A stretch of DNA of 64,000 nt from Marchantia polymorpha subsp. ruderalis (Eukaryota; Streptophyta; Marchantiopsida; Marchantiales; Marchantiaceae), in the NCBI GenBank assembly GCA_037833965.1, contig AP031353.1, positions 5,458,501-5,522,500 of the forward strand, in the 5' to 3' direction. The position numbers and the translations under genes are program-made. Below the pieces are notes generated by a model. That model did no database searches. It saw only the letters and a list, made by a program, of their open reading frames with translations, and was not told where the DNA came from. The stretch's first letter is position 1; each line of letters opens with the position of its first letter. This document shows positions 34,075 to 44,700 of this stretch, piece by piece.

Positions 34075-37000
34075 CTACGCCCTCGGAGTGAAAGAATCTG
34101 ATCTTCGATGGAATAACTTCAACTTGTCGTGGTTGACTCGATCGAAGTGACGTCCTCCTAACTCCTTGATGTCATAAGTGAAATTTCCCCACACCTTCTC
34201 AACTATGAAAGGTCCAAAATACTTAGGAAGAAACTTTTTCCTAGCTCTCTTGTATCTAATTGCATCAAAGAGCATCACCCAATCACCTTCCTTGAACGGC
34301 TTCAAGTTCTGGTTTCCACTTCGTTTGTCGTGATACTTCTTCTGCAACTGTTGAGCCCGCTCCACTCGTACCATGGCTAATGCTCGAGCTTCCTCCAACT
34401 CCATCAATTGTTGTTGGCGAGACTTGATGGCTTCTGCTCCATTTGATTTCTTCAACCTTTGCTGGATTGTTGTGAATGTTGTCAAGTCAAACTGTATGGG
34501 AAGTTTTGACTCAACTCCATACACCATCCGAAAAGGTGAGTATCCAGTAGATGTCTTCCATGTTGTGCGATACTCCCATAAGATAGCATGGAGCCTCTTG
34601 TCCCAATTGTGTTTACTCCCGTCCATGTCTGCATCCTTGGCCAACATCATACACAAAGTGTAGTTGGTCCGCTCCGCCAACCCATTAGCGTTAGGTTTGT
34701 AGGAAGTGGTCACTCGAGCCTTGATGGAAAAGTGCTCCAACATGGCTTGAATCATACTTCCCACAAATTCTCCTCCTCTATCTGATACTAACTCCAATGG
34801 ACAACCAAATCGAGTAATGATTCTCTCATATAAAAATCTACCAACCTCCTTCTCATTAGTAGATTTAAGTGGTCTTGCCTCTACCCACTTCGTAAGATAA
34901 TCTGTAGCTATCACAATGAACTTATTCCCTCGAGGAGTAAGATTCAAAGGACCTACAAAATCTATTCCCCACTTTTCAAAAGGACCTAACACTGGTACAG
35001 AAATCATAGGAGGGGTTTTCATGGACTTTTTAGCAAAAGCTTGACACACATCACAACTTTTGCAATATTCCACACAATCCTTAAAAATACCCTTCCAATG
35101 ATAACCAGCATCAAGAATTTTGAAGGCAGTTACCTTCCCCGCAAAATGTCCTCCACATACTGCACCATCATGAAACTCCTTCATGAGTTGTAGTGCCTCT
35201 CCTCTCCCAACCGCCCTTCGTAGAAGTCCGTCAGCTCCTTGATGAAAAAGTACCTTCTCCATGATCATATAAGGTTGACATCTCTTCACTAATGCATTTT
35301 TCTCCCTTTGATGCATTCCTTGAGGAAACTCTCCTCTAGAGATGAAATCCCAAATTTCCTTGTACTCCTCCGGTACTGTTGTCACCGTGTCCATGACTAG
35401 CAAGTCCTCATCCGGAAAGGTGTCATCTACTGACTGATCTCCTCCATCATCATATGCTCTCGACATCAAATCCGCATTAGCATGCTTCTTTCCAGGTCTA
35501 TCCTCAATGGTATAATCAAACTCTGCTAGTAGTAGCTTCCATCTAGCTATCCTCCCTTCAGCATTAGGCTTGTTGAAAATGTATTTCAAAGCCTTATGAT
35601 CAGTCACTATAGTGAATCTCCCACCCAACAAATAATGTCGAAACTTCTTAAGTGAGAAGATTACAGCTAACGCCTCTCTCTCTGTCACTGAGTAGTTCTT
35701 CTCCGCTTGAACCATTTGTCTACTAGCATAGGCAATTGGATGATCATGCTTTTCATCATCTAATTGACTCAAGGTGCATCCTACAGCAATATTTGATGCA
35801 TCTGTGTAGAGAATGAAAGGTTTACCCCAATCCGGTTTCGCCAAAATTGGAGCCGTCACCAACGCCTTCTTGAGAACTTCGAACGCCGTCTTTGCAGCTT
35901 CATCCTTGAAAATGAGTTCGTACTCCACTCCCTTCTTCATGTAATTTGTCAAGGCATGAGCTTTGTTGGAGAAGGACAAGATGAACCGTCGATAGTACCC
36001 CACCATACCAAGGAATTGCCTCAACTTGGTTAAAGTCGCCGGAAAAGGTAACTCCATGATCCGTGTCACCTTCTCTGGGTCCACCGCTATACCATTCTTG
36101 GAGATGATATGCCCCAACAATAGGCCTTCCTCACATCCAAAAATGCATTTTTCTGGATTGAGTGAAGCCTTAGCTTCCTCCAGCCGTTGAAGTATTTTGA
36201 TCAAATGATCAAAATGATCCGCTTTCCTCCCGTAAACACAAAAATCATCTATGAAATCCCTTACAAACTTTCCAATGAAAGGTTCAAACACTCTATTCAT
36301 GAACCTTTGAAAAGTGGCAGGAGCATTACATAGACCAAACGGCATCACTCTAAAAGCGAAGGTTCCCCATGGAGTAGTAAAAGTTGTTTTGAGTTGGTCT
36401 TCTAAGGCAATTTGGATTTGGTTATAGCCACTATAACCATCTCCAAAACTATACCACTCATGGCCAGCAACCTCCTCTAGAATCTCATCTATGAAAGGCA
36501 AGGGATAGTAGTCTTTCTTTGTGACAGCATTCAACTTTTTGTAATCTACGCACACTCGTAGCTTACCATTCTTCTTCTTCACTATCACAATTGGAGACAC
36601 CCATTCAGAATTTTCTACCTCGTAGATGAAGCCAGCCTCCTTGAGCTTGTCGATCTCCTCCTTCACCACAAGAGCCGTAGGTGGATTTATTCGGCGTTGC
36701 TTTTGCCGAATAGGACGAGCTTTCTCCTCCAACTCGATGCGATGAGTCTCCAACGTCACATGCTTAAGATCCTTGTAACTAAAGGCAAAAACATGAATAT
36801 ATTTGCGAAATATATCCAGAAACTTTGCCTTTTCCTCCTTGGTAACCTTGGGACCAAACCTGAGAGTGGACAGTCGTCGACACACCTCCTCTTCGCTCAT
36901 CTCCACTTTGTCAGGATCTTTCTTCACTCCAGGCCTAGGCAACAACTCCATGGCAGCAATGACTTGTACTTGAACATTATCATCAGAAGAGTACTCCGAT

Positions 37001-38847
37001 GATGTTTCTTGATCAGAAGTTGAGATGTCTGTGTCAACTTCTGAAAAGCTACCACTCTCTTCACTCTCAGATTCCCAATACTCGTCAGTTGGTCTATCTG
37101 AGTCAGTGGTGGATTCCCCTCCTCTCGTCAAAGGAACCTTAACTCGATGGTTCTTTGGGCCTATCCTCAAATAGCCCTTGTGCCATCGGTCCGTAGTCCT
37201 TACCGCCCTCAACCAAGGACGTCCCAACAGCAAGTCGTAGCTAGCTTCCTTGAGAATTTGGAAGGAAAGCAAAGTTTGCACTCCCCTCACACTAACCACA
37301 ACTTTGTCTACCACCCCCAGTGGTCTTACCTTCTGTTTGTTGGCCATACCAACAATTATGCTAGAAGGTCTAGAAGGTTGCATACCCAACTTCTGCATCA
37401 ACCTCTCAGACATGGCATTCACAGCCGATCCACCATCAACCAACACATCTGATACATCATGTCCATTGATCCTCACTTCGATCTTTGAAGCATGTGTACA
37501 TACCTCCGAAGCAGCCGCATCCACCACCCCAACTCCCACATTGGTCATGTGAGCCTTCCCCTTAGATTTCCGCTTCTTGGTCCTTGTGGAGATAAGACCT
37601 CCTCTTAACTCCTTCCGAATGGCTGGATTCAAGGCAATCAGCTGACCAACTGTTATATTGGCCTTCTGATTTCCTACATCCTCCACCACGTCATACTTAG
37701 CTTGAGAAGATGAAATGGAAAAGTCATCCATGCCCAACTTCTTCCTTGGTACTCTTGGTTGACTCACTCCACTTGACCGTGTACTTCGACTTGGCGTGTC
37801 CTCCATGAAAATCGACTCGTCCGCAAATCGGGCCCGCTTCTTCTCATGAGCAAGGATATCCACTTTCGATTTTGAGCTCTCCCCTTTCTCAAAAGTGCAT
37901 TGATGAGGGAATACATCAATGGATGCTACTCCCTTATCCTTGGCTTGTTGCGTGGCCGGTGCATTGTTGTTGTGCCGAACTCCATCATGTTGTCGAGGGT
38001 TAGGACAATTTCTCTGAAAATGAGGACCTCCACAAGAAAAGCAAGAAACCGCAAAGTTTCCTGAAGGTGGATTTCCTCTTGGAGGATAATTTCCATACCC
38101 CCTAGAGCCTCCTACTACGTTCTGATTCCTCTTCTCCCACAACTGTACTACATTGATCTTGAGATCTGCTAGAGTCTCCGTGATAGATTTCAACTCATTT
38201 TGAAAATCCACACTAGGATTCGCTATCGTGGATGAAGTAGAAGTGTTTGAAACAATAGACCTTCCTACAACCGGTGGAGCTACTTCTCTAGCCACCAAGC
38301 TAGAATCATCATCTTCTAAGCTCTCCTCCATTCTAATAGCAATTCGAATGGCTTCAGCCTTAGAAGAGGGCTTCTCGTATCTCACCTTACTTCGAATCTC
38401 TGGTCTCAAACCTCCAACGAAGTTCTTCATGAGCATCGCCCTTATCCCCACCATTGTAGCATCCACTTCGTCTCCGCCCTTCCTCAACACCACGTGGAAT
38501 CTAGATTCCAACTTCTCGGTTCTCTCCACATAGGTCCTCACCTTCTCGTTCTCTCCTTGTTTCAAGAAGGTGACCTCACACATCAACTTTTCATAACTTT
38601 CACTGGGAAGAAAGTTTTCGATCAGGTTCTCCGTTAATGTCTCCCACGTGTCGTCCTCCGAATGCTCCCTCTTGTACTCCTTGTACCACTTGAGAGCAGA
38701 ATCCTCCAAGAAATCCGGCAAAAGCATAGCCCACTCGTCTTTCTTCCTCTCATTGTTTCCTATGCAAGCCCTCTTGAAGTCCCTAACAAAAGCTTCTACA
38801 TCCTCATTCTCCCTCCCATAAAATACCGGAAGCTTCCCCATTTCCAA
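34075..38847 (-). CDS. Element E gag-pol polyprotein (1,590 aa)
   Basis: One uninterrupted frame. Residues about 1-160 are a retrotransposon gag domain (LKWYKEYKRE, FLPSESYEKL). A zinc knuckle CFSCGGPHFQRNC lies at 269-281, one residue shorter than the usual spacing. Protease motif VLVDGGSAVNAMS is near 469-481 and YDLLLGRPWL near 537-546. Reverse transcriptase spans about 700-930 with MPFGLCNAPATFQ and an FIDDF active site at 865-869. RNase H begins at FILYTDAS (about 1011). The integrase zinc region (HH-CC, about 1226-1268) is followed by the catalytic triad at about D1296, D1356 and E1392. The C-terminus ends soon after an SH3-like 'PKYFGPF' segment, with no chromodomain. The start is the first Met after an A-tract in the sense strand. 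A single fused gag-pol frame is common in plant Ty3 elements. Confidence 0.95.
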   Translation of the reverse strand: MEMGKLPVFYGRENEDVEAFVRDFKRACIGNNERKKDEWAMLLPDFLEDSALKWYKEYKREHSEDDTWETLTENLIENFLPSESYEKLMCEVTFLKQGENEKVRTYVERTEKLESRFHVVLRKGGDEVDATMVGIRAMLMKNFVGGLRPEIRSKVRYEKPSSKAEAIRIAIRMEESLEDDDSSLVAREVAPPVVGRSIVSNTSTSSTIANPSVDFQNELKSITETLADLKINVVQLWEKRNQNVVGGSRGYGNYPPRGNPPSGNFAVSCFSCGGPHFQRNCPNPRQHDGVRHNNNAPATQQAKDKGVASIDVFPHQCTFEKGESSKSKVDILAHEKKRARFADESIFMEDTPSRSTRSSGVSQPRVPRKKLGMDDFSISSSQAKYDVVEDVGNQKANITVGQLIALNPAIRKELRGGLISTRTKKRKSKGKAHMTNVGVGVVDAAASEVCTHASKIEVRINGHDVSDVLVDGGSAVNAMSERLMQKLGMQPSRPSSIIVGMANKQKVRPLGVVDKVVVSVRGVQTLLSFQILKEASYDLLLGRPWLRAVRTTDRWHKGYLRIGPKNHRVKVPLTRGGESTTDSDRPTDEYWESESEESGSFSEVDTDISTSDQETSSEYSSDDNVQVQVIAAMELLPRPGVKKDPDKVEMSEEEVCRRLSTLRFGPKVTKEEKAKFLDIFRKYIHVFAFSYKDLKHVTLETHRIELEEKARPIRQKQRRINPPTALVVKEEIDKLKEAGFIYEVENSEWVSPIVIVKKKNGKLRVCVDYKKLNAVTKKDYYPLPFIDEILEEVAGHEWYSFGDGYSGYNQIQIALEDQLKTTFTTPWGTFAFRVMPFGLCNAPATFQRFMNRVFEPFIGKFVRDFIDDFCVYGRKADHFDHLIKILQRLEEAKASLNPEKCIFGCEEGLLLGHIISKNGIAVDPEKVTRIMELPFPATLTKLRQFLGMVGYYRRFILSFSNKAHALTNYMKKGVEYELIFKDEAAKTAFEVLKKALVTAPILAKPDWGKPFILYTDASNIAVGCTLSQLDDEKHDHPIAYASRQMVQAEKNYSVTEREALAVIFSLKKFRHYLLGGRFTIVTDHKALKYIFNKPNAEGRIARWKLLLAEFDYTIEDRPGKKHANADLMSRAYDDGGDQSVDDTFPDEDLLVMDTVTTVPEEYKEIWDFISRGEFPQGMHQREKNALVKRCQPYMIMEKVLFHQGADGLLRRAVGRGEALQLMKEFHDGAVCGGHFAGKVTAFKILDAGYHWKGIFKDCVEYCKSCDVCQAFAKKSMKTPPMISVPVLGPFEKWGIDFVGPLNLTPRGNKFIVIATDYLTKWVEARPLKSTNEKEVGRFLYERIITRFGCPLELVSDRGGEFVGSMIQAMLEHFSIKARVTTSYKPNANGLAERTNYTLCMMLAKDADMDGSKHNWDKRLHAILWEYRTTWKTSTGYSPFRMVYGVESKLPIQFDLTTFTTIQQRLKKSNGAEAIKSRQQQLMELEEARALAMVRVERAQQLQKKYHDKRSGNQNLKPFKEGDWVMLFDAIRYKRARKKFLPKYFGPFIVEKVWGNFTYDIKELGGRHFDRVNHDKLKLFHRRSDSFTPRA

Positions 38848-38851
38848 CTAA

Positions 38852-38878
38852 TTTTTTTTTTTTTTTTTTTTTTTTTTT
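38852..38878 (-). repeat. 27-base A-tract (sense) before gag-pol of element E
   Basis: An unbroken run of 27 T on the plus strand lies between the two coding frames of E. It is flanked by TTTCCAA on one side and TTGGAAA on the other, so the tract sits inside a short inverted repeat. It ends 5 bases upstream of the sequence leading into the gag-pol start. Confidence 0.85.
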
Positions 38879-39070
38879 CTATTGGAAATTTATATGGGGC
38901 TTCCTAATACAATATAAACAACACTAACTCCATCCTTGAGTAATTCATCAAAGGAAACACAAAAGGAATTGGTTGTTCCAAGATAGCCAAAGCTCTCTCC
39001 TCTCCTAGGCATACGATGAGTCTTACCCTCATCATCATCTTCTCCATCATTCGAATGATGATCTCCATCT

Positions 39071-39514
39071 TCAGTTGGAGCTTGAACCCGCTGAGGTCAC
39101 TTTCTCTGTTTCAGCACTTAGCTTGCCGTCAAACCCTTCCACAAGTGATTCCAGAAGTGCCTTCACTCCGCTGCATTCGTGTCCCGCTGGTAGCCCAATC
39201 ACTCCGCAATTGTCACAGAAGGTGGCGCTTTGGGATTCATGTGGCGATGATGGTCCCAAGTGAAGTTTCAAATCTCCCAAGTTCCTCTTGCTCCTCAATC
39301 TTCTATCTTTGTTCCGCAGGGAACAATTGACAACCTTATGGCCCTCCTCTCCACAATAAAAACAAGTTTCACGTTTGACTCTTGGAGATTGACTCACTAC
39401 TCTTTCTTCAAACTCCACCTTGAATTCTCTTGTATTGGAGTCTAAAGACACTATAACATCCAAGCCTTGAGGTACTTTGGATAACCTAACCTTCCAACCT
39501 TCTTGTTCACTCAT
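39071..39514 (-). CDS. Element E upstream ORF: small zinc-knuckle protein (147 aa)
   Basis: An intact frame between the 5' LTR and gag-pol, beginning MSEQEGWKVRLSKVPQGL. It has a classical knuckle CFYCGEEGHKVVNC (C-X2-C-X4-H-X4-C, about residues 52-65), and a second Cys/His cluster FCDNCGVIGLPAGHEC further on. A basic stretch (RNKDRRLRSKRN) lies between them. Gag-pol has its own knuckle, so this is an additional nucleic-acid-binding protein. I do not know a named family. It may be a captured host CCHC gene or a gag duplicate. Confidence 0.75.
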   Translation of the reverse strand: MSEQEGWKVRLSKVPQGLDVIVSLDSNTREFKVEFEERVVSQSPRVKRETCFYCGEEGHKVVNCSLRNKDRRLRSKRNLGDLKLHLGPSSPHESQSATFCDNCGVIGLPAGHECSGVKALLESLVEGFDGKLSAETEKVTSAGSSSN

Positions 39515-40169
39515 TTTCCCATAAGGTAGAAACCACTCAAAAGACCTCTCCCAGAAACGCTATCTACTTGACGAAAACTGTGAATAAAGAAATCAAAAAC
39601 TTTTGCTTTGTTATCTTGCTTTTGTACCCCCTCAACTTCAAATCAACATAACTTCGTCTCTAGACGTGATCTCTCAGTGAAATTTTGACTCAAACGTAGC
39701 TTATCTTCCAATACACACTCGTACGAAGTTTCAAAGCCTAAATTGAAATACAGAAAAAGTAATCAACTCTGTACAAACTTTCCAGAGAGCAGACTTTTGA
39801 TACCCGTGAAAACCCACTCAACTTCTAACTCTCATATCTTTCTGTTAACACATGATCTGGACCTGAAACAAAAACGTAAATTTTCTCTATCTTTCACTCT
39901 AAAATCAATAAAAACTTTGAAGAATACCTTCAAAAATACTTTTCGGTGTCTAAGATCACTTTTCTCTCAAAAAGACATGTTTACGTGAACAAAACATACA
40001 AAATCACTTCTAGGCTATCATATGAGACTATGGGATAAACAATTGGAATTTCGCTCTCAAGCACACTCTCCGCTCTTTCATTCCCCAATGTTAACACCAA
40101 GTGATCCCTCATGGATACTTTCTCTCGAGCTAGAAATCGAATCCTAAACATTCCGCCTTCTAGATTGAG

Positions 40170-40187
40170 GTCCCGGCAACGGAACCA
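40170..40187 (-). promoter_or_regulatory. Primer binding site of element E, tRNA-Glu
   Basis: In sense TGGTTCCGTTGCCGGGAC, four bases after the 5' LTR. It is complementary over 18 bases to the 3' end of plant tRNA-Glu as I remember it (GTCCCGGCAACGGAACCA). Most plant Ty3 elements use initiator Met; tRNA-Glu, -Asp, -Lys and -Arg are less common. Confidence 0.8.
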
Positions 40188-40191
40188 AAAA

Positions 40192-41049
40192 TGCAACCTC
40201 CGGGCTGACTCTCACTCAGGTTTACCTCTGATGGCTTTGTGGTAGCGCATCATGGTTCTAGAAGACTAAGATTCATACTCTCACTCATGTCCCAAACACC
40301 TTCTCTTACAAACTCTCATGTATCACTCCAACTCACACACAACTCTCCTCACATCACCCTCTTCACATAAATGCAAACACACGTCGATACTCCAAGATAC
40401 TCAAAAACTTCACTCCTTCATTACTGAAACAAGTCCTCACACATGACTCTCCAAACTTGCTTGAGAGGTGCTACTCTACCTCTCTATTTATACTACTTGA
40501 GAAGTTACCATAGTAACATGTGGTAATTTCTCCTAACTTACTTTTACCTAGGTAAGTTTGACTAACCTTCTCTACGTGGCAACATGCCATTGGCCTACCT
40601 AAACCTTCTAGAAGCTTCCGGAATCCAAGGTTGAGGTGGCGACATGCCATTGGAAGCTTTTAAACTTCTACAAGCTTCCTAGCCACTAAGTCAACATTAG
40701 ACTTAGTCTAGCCAATCATCTTTCATACATTTAGTCAAACCAATCAAATCCAAGCTTCTAGTCAAATATCTAATCCCTTGGAATCTAGAACTTTTGTATA
40801 AGACAAAATAGAAGTGCTCACTCCTTGTAAAAGACAAAATAGAAGTGCTCACTCCATTCTTCTAGAACTCCGCTAATTATTCCGCCAACTATAGACATTG
40901 TAGCTAAACTTAGTCATGACTAGATAAACTTAGTTATAACTAACTAGTTTAGTCATAACTAGCTAGTCTTAGCTATGCCTTGGCTAATCATCCTTATTCC
41001 CTTGACCACTTCTAAGACTTAGTACATATGTGCAACACCCGGTCTTACA
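40192..41049 (-). repeat. 5' LTR of element E
   Basis: 858 bp, identical by eye to 33194-34051. A TATAAATA box (sense) is at 40485-40492. The outer flank is GAGC. Confidence 0.95.
40485..40492 (-). promoter_or_regulatory. LTR TATA box of element E
   Basis: In sense TATAAATA within AGTATAAATAGAGAGG. It is also present in the other LTR at 33487-33494, and a TATA-like TATATAT lies at the equivalent place in the solo LTRs. Confidence 0.65.
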
Positions 41050-41770
41050 GAGCACACTCAGCGAAGCTGCGGGCAGTGGCTTCCAACTCCGGCTTTTACA
41101 ACACTTCCACTAGCTTGCTGCTAGTGTAGGAAACCCGGTTTGGACTGCCTACTTCGGATCGAAGTCACTCCTACGCGGTGAACAACACTCTCAACTCACA
41201 AAACGCGCAGAGAACACAGGTCCGCACTGAAGGACTCACTGTGAAACATTCCAGTAACACAACAACAGTCTATTGAAGAGTTTGAATTCTCAGGCACTTG
41301 TCATTCCCAGAAATACTACAGGGGTTACCCTCAAGGCACCTGCTGCAGCGTAACCTGAATTTACAACCAAGGCTTACACGAAGTGGCAAAACTTCACTTT
41401 GGCATTCAGGGGAAAAATCCCAAGGGAGTACAATCAGAAAGAAACACTCGAAGGTGTAGGGGCGAAACTGTTCAAGTATCTAACTAGTCACTGGCTCTGA
41501 GCATCGGCAGTCACCCGCAGGTGCAGATCCGAACTACTCAAGTCTCTAACCAATGTACTAGCTCTGAACATTCGGCCGAAGGCCTTCAGCTACAAAATGC
41601 GGAACGCTAAGTTGTAACTCCTCCTGCGTGGTGACAGAACTCAAGGACACAAACACGCAAAGGAAATGGGTTCCTGATCTATACTTCTGAGTTTGGGAAA
41701 GAACCCCAGGCAAAACGCCTGGAACTATTTTATACCTTCTAAGTCCTAACTAGCACTACACTGCACTACG

Positions 41771-44700
41771 CTACACGCCTGCACGGAACCACGCTACACT
41801 ACACTCCGCGGAACCTGTACTACGTCTCCTGCGCGGCCGACTGCCGCGCACTAACTCCCTACCCTGCCAATCTTCCGCTCGACTGCGCAGTCCCAAACGC
41901 TGCAACGCCGCGGACACCTCCACTTCGAGGGCGGACATGGTATCCTGTGCCTTCGACAGAAAGGCATCGAGCTTCTTTGCTACCTTCCGCCGACTCCTAC
42001 TGTCGCCTGACAACAACCCGGCTGCGCGTAATTCAAACTCACGCAGTGTGAGTTTCTCCTGCGCCTTCACTTCCCAGTGGGCGTAGCCCTTGAGACAGTG
42101 GGCGACACGCCTCGCCGTCTCCACCTTCGTGCGATCCGCCTCCTTCCTGCGATCCTCTTCAATTATCACTAATTGCGATTCGGCTTCAGCACGTTGCGCT
42201 CTCAATTCGCCACTCTCTGACTGTAACCTGCGGATTAACTCTTCATCCGCCTGCCGTGCGAGCTGACATTGTTCCAACAACCGCGTCTGTCGCACGAGCT
42301 CCTCTGACAAAATCCGATTCTGGGTCTGCTCAGAAATGAGTGCTTCCTTGACCTTCACCTGCTCCTTGGTGAGCTCGTCCAGTTTCTCATCCTTCATCTT
42401 CTCGGAGTGCTTGTAGAATTTCTGATTAAGCTTATACTGACCCCACAAGCATGCATGCTTCTCCTTCAATTCCCTCAACTCCTGGTCCACTCTAGCTAAT
42501 AGCTTGCTGGTGTGGACTTTAGTGCGAGTCCGCCTGCGCACTAACTCGATGTAAGATCCCGGCTGGAGTGGGTCGGCGTATTTATCGACCTTGCGATCCA
42601 AGTACCTCAGCAACGGAATCACCTGCTCAGAGAGCGCCGCCGCCGGCGCTCCAACAATTTCCTCCTCCTCCTCCTCGGTGTCTTCTGCTCTTGACATTTC
42701 TTCCGTGGAGCCTCCGTCGTCATCATCCGAGTGGAGAATTTCAGTCGCCATTGATTGCGTCGGCGACTGCCCCGAGTGGGGCTGCACGTCATCGACGTGT
42801 GCTGCCTGCGAAGGCACGGCTGCAGCCTCGCTGCTCGTCGCCAAAATGTCTAAGGCGGAAGGCGAATGTACCCGTGCGGCATCCCCGTCGCTCGCTTGTT
42901 GGTTGTCTACCGCGTCCTCTCTGCCGCCGTCGCCCGCCGCCGAAGGCGATCGAGCGGAGGGTGGCTGCGCGGAGTTTGATTGCGCATCGCGCATCGAAAT
43001 TTCATCCCGCGGACAGTCACTCCGCTCCTCCGTCTGTTGCTGCTCCCTTGATCGGTCCGTGGGGGCTGTGCCCGGCCCGTGCGCAGGCGCAATTGCCGGC
43101 GCCTTGTCCGCCGCAGGCGTAGCGCCGCGGACATCCATCGCCGAAGGCGACATGGCCGGGGGCCGCTCGCCCGATGTCCCTTGGCCTATAGGCCCTACCG
43201 CCGAAGGCGCATCTATCGGCGGACTTCCCGCCGATGGTGCGGCCTCCGCACGCTCCCTGCTCGTATCTCCTCGGCTCGAAGGCCCTGGCGCCGAAGGCGC
43301 GAATTGCGGCGCGTGGTGCGCCGGAGGGTCTGGCCCCGAGGGCCGGTGTCTCGTAGGCGGTTCTTCCGCCGGCTCCTTCCCCTTCCTACGTTGGAACGGG
43401 GGTGATTCTTGCCTGTGCACAGGCGGCACGTGTGGAGGTGTCCTGTGCACAGGCGACCTGTGCACAGGTGAGCGCCTGTGCACAGGCGGACTGCTCCTTC
43501 CCACGCGTAAGCGTAGATCCACGTCCACTTGTGATCGCCTGTCCGCGGAGGCTCGTCCGTCCGCGGAGGTTCGCCTGTGCGCAAACGGAACATCTGTCCG
43601 CATCGCACGTGGTAACTCCGGAGGCCCTTGGCCCGTAGGCGGCCTCTCTCCCGTCGAGGTTGCAGCGTGGCCCGTTGCTCCTGCGGTCGTCCGCGCTTCC
43701 TCATGCTTCTCTGGCGACGCACTTCCTTTCTCCGTCGCAATCGTCGCCGTGTCCGCACTGTCGGCTGGTAACACCAGTCTGCGTGCCTTCTGCTTCGGCC
43801 GGCTGTATGATTCGCACAGCGGCCGCGGTCGAATGGGAGCAGAGGGTTCTTGATGCTGCTCCTCTTCAGACTCTTCCCTCCATCGCCGCTTCCGCGGCAC
43901 TCGCGCTGCAGGAGTGTGTCTCCCTTCGTCCCTTCGCCTTGATGGGGTAGAAGTCGGTGACTCCTCTGCATCAGTGTCGACCTCATTCTCCCGCACATAC
44001 TTCCCGGGATGGTCGATGGACAATGGCGGAAAATGTTCAAGCTCCGCCGCTGTCAAACAATTCCGCTGTCGATAAAAATTGATGAGGAAAGGACAAAGAT
44101 GGTTTAGAGTCCCCCCCTTCTCCTCAAACGCGTGCTGTCGCATCACCCTGTGCAGGATGCTCGCCCAGTGAATTGGAGTTCCCTCGATGACGCACTCCAC
44201 AAAAGAGACCTGCCACAATGTGATGTAGCAGGCGCGGTGCGGCTGCAGTAATTGCATCAGCGCCGCGGACAAAGTCCGGCGAAATCGATCCTTGTAATCA
44301 CGGGTCCTGTACCCATTCTTGGTAGACCTCCCGGTCTTGAACAGCTCCACAAATTGCGCCTCTTCCTGCTTGGTCACCTTGATGCTCTCACTGTCGAAAA
44401 GGAGATGTCCTGGCATGCCAGCACATCTTCCCAACGCCTGCGCCCAATCTTGGACTGTCCACCGATCAACATGCGGACGCAATCCGCGCGAGGGTGGTCC
44501 CTGTGGCTCTAGCCACTCGCGCACCATATTCGCACAGATGTAGTTCCATCCCCATAGCAAGAAATCGAGCTTTCTTGCTATTAAGCGCTCCTCGAAAGCG
44601 CGCAGCCCGTTCTGTGGTAGGCGAAGTGGCACCATCCGCAATCTGCTCGGTCTCGTCATTGCGTTCCTGGGGTTCGTTCGCCCGCTCATTCTACTTCCGC

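Larger units (their letters stand above)
33194..41049 (-). mobile_element. Element E: young, whole-looking Ty3/gypsy element
   Basis: Two 858-bp LTRs (33194-34051 and 40192-41049) appear identical on reading. The target duplication is GAGC (33190-33193 and 41050-41053), 4 bp like the solo LTRs of this family. The primer site matches tRNA-Glu, the purine tract is TTTACCCCC on the plus strand (34052-34060), and the gag-pol frame is uninterrupted for 1,590 codons. A second, upstream frame encodes a zinc-knuckle protein. No chromodomain is present. Identical LTRs imply a very recent insertion. It looks whole. Confidence 0.95.

Noticed and set aside
34373-39445. Several 60-130-codon plus-strand frames within element E
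   Set aside because: All are antisense shadows of the intact gag-pol and zinc-knuckle frames.
42591-43853. A 420-codon open frame on the plus strand
   Set aside because: It is the antisense of the element D protein gene. GC-rich palindromic codons keep the opposite strand open, and no domain is present. The long antisense frame at 8393-9157 in element A is the same effect.
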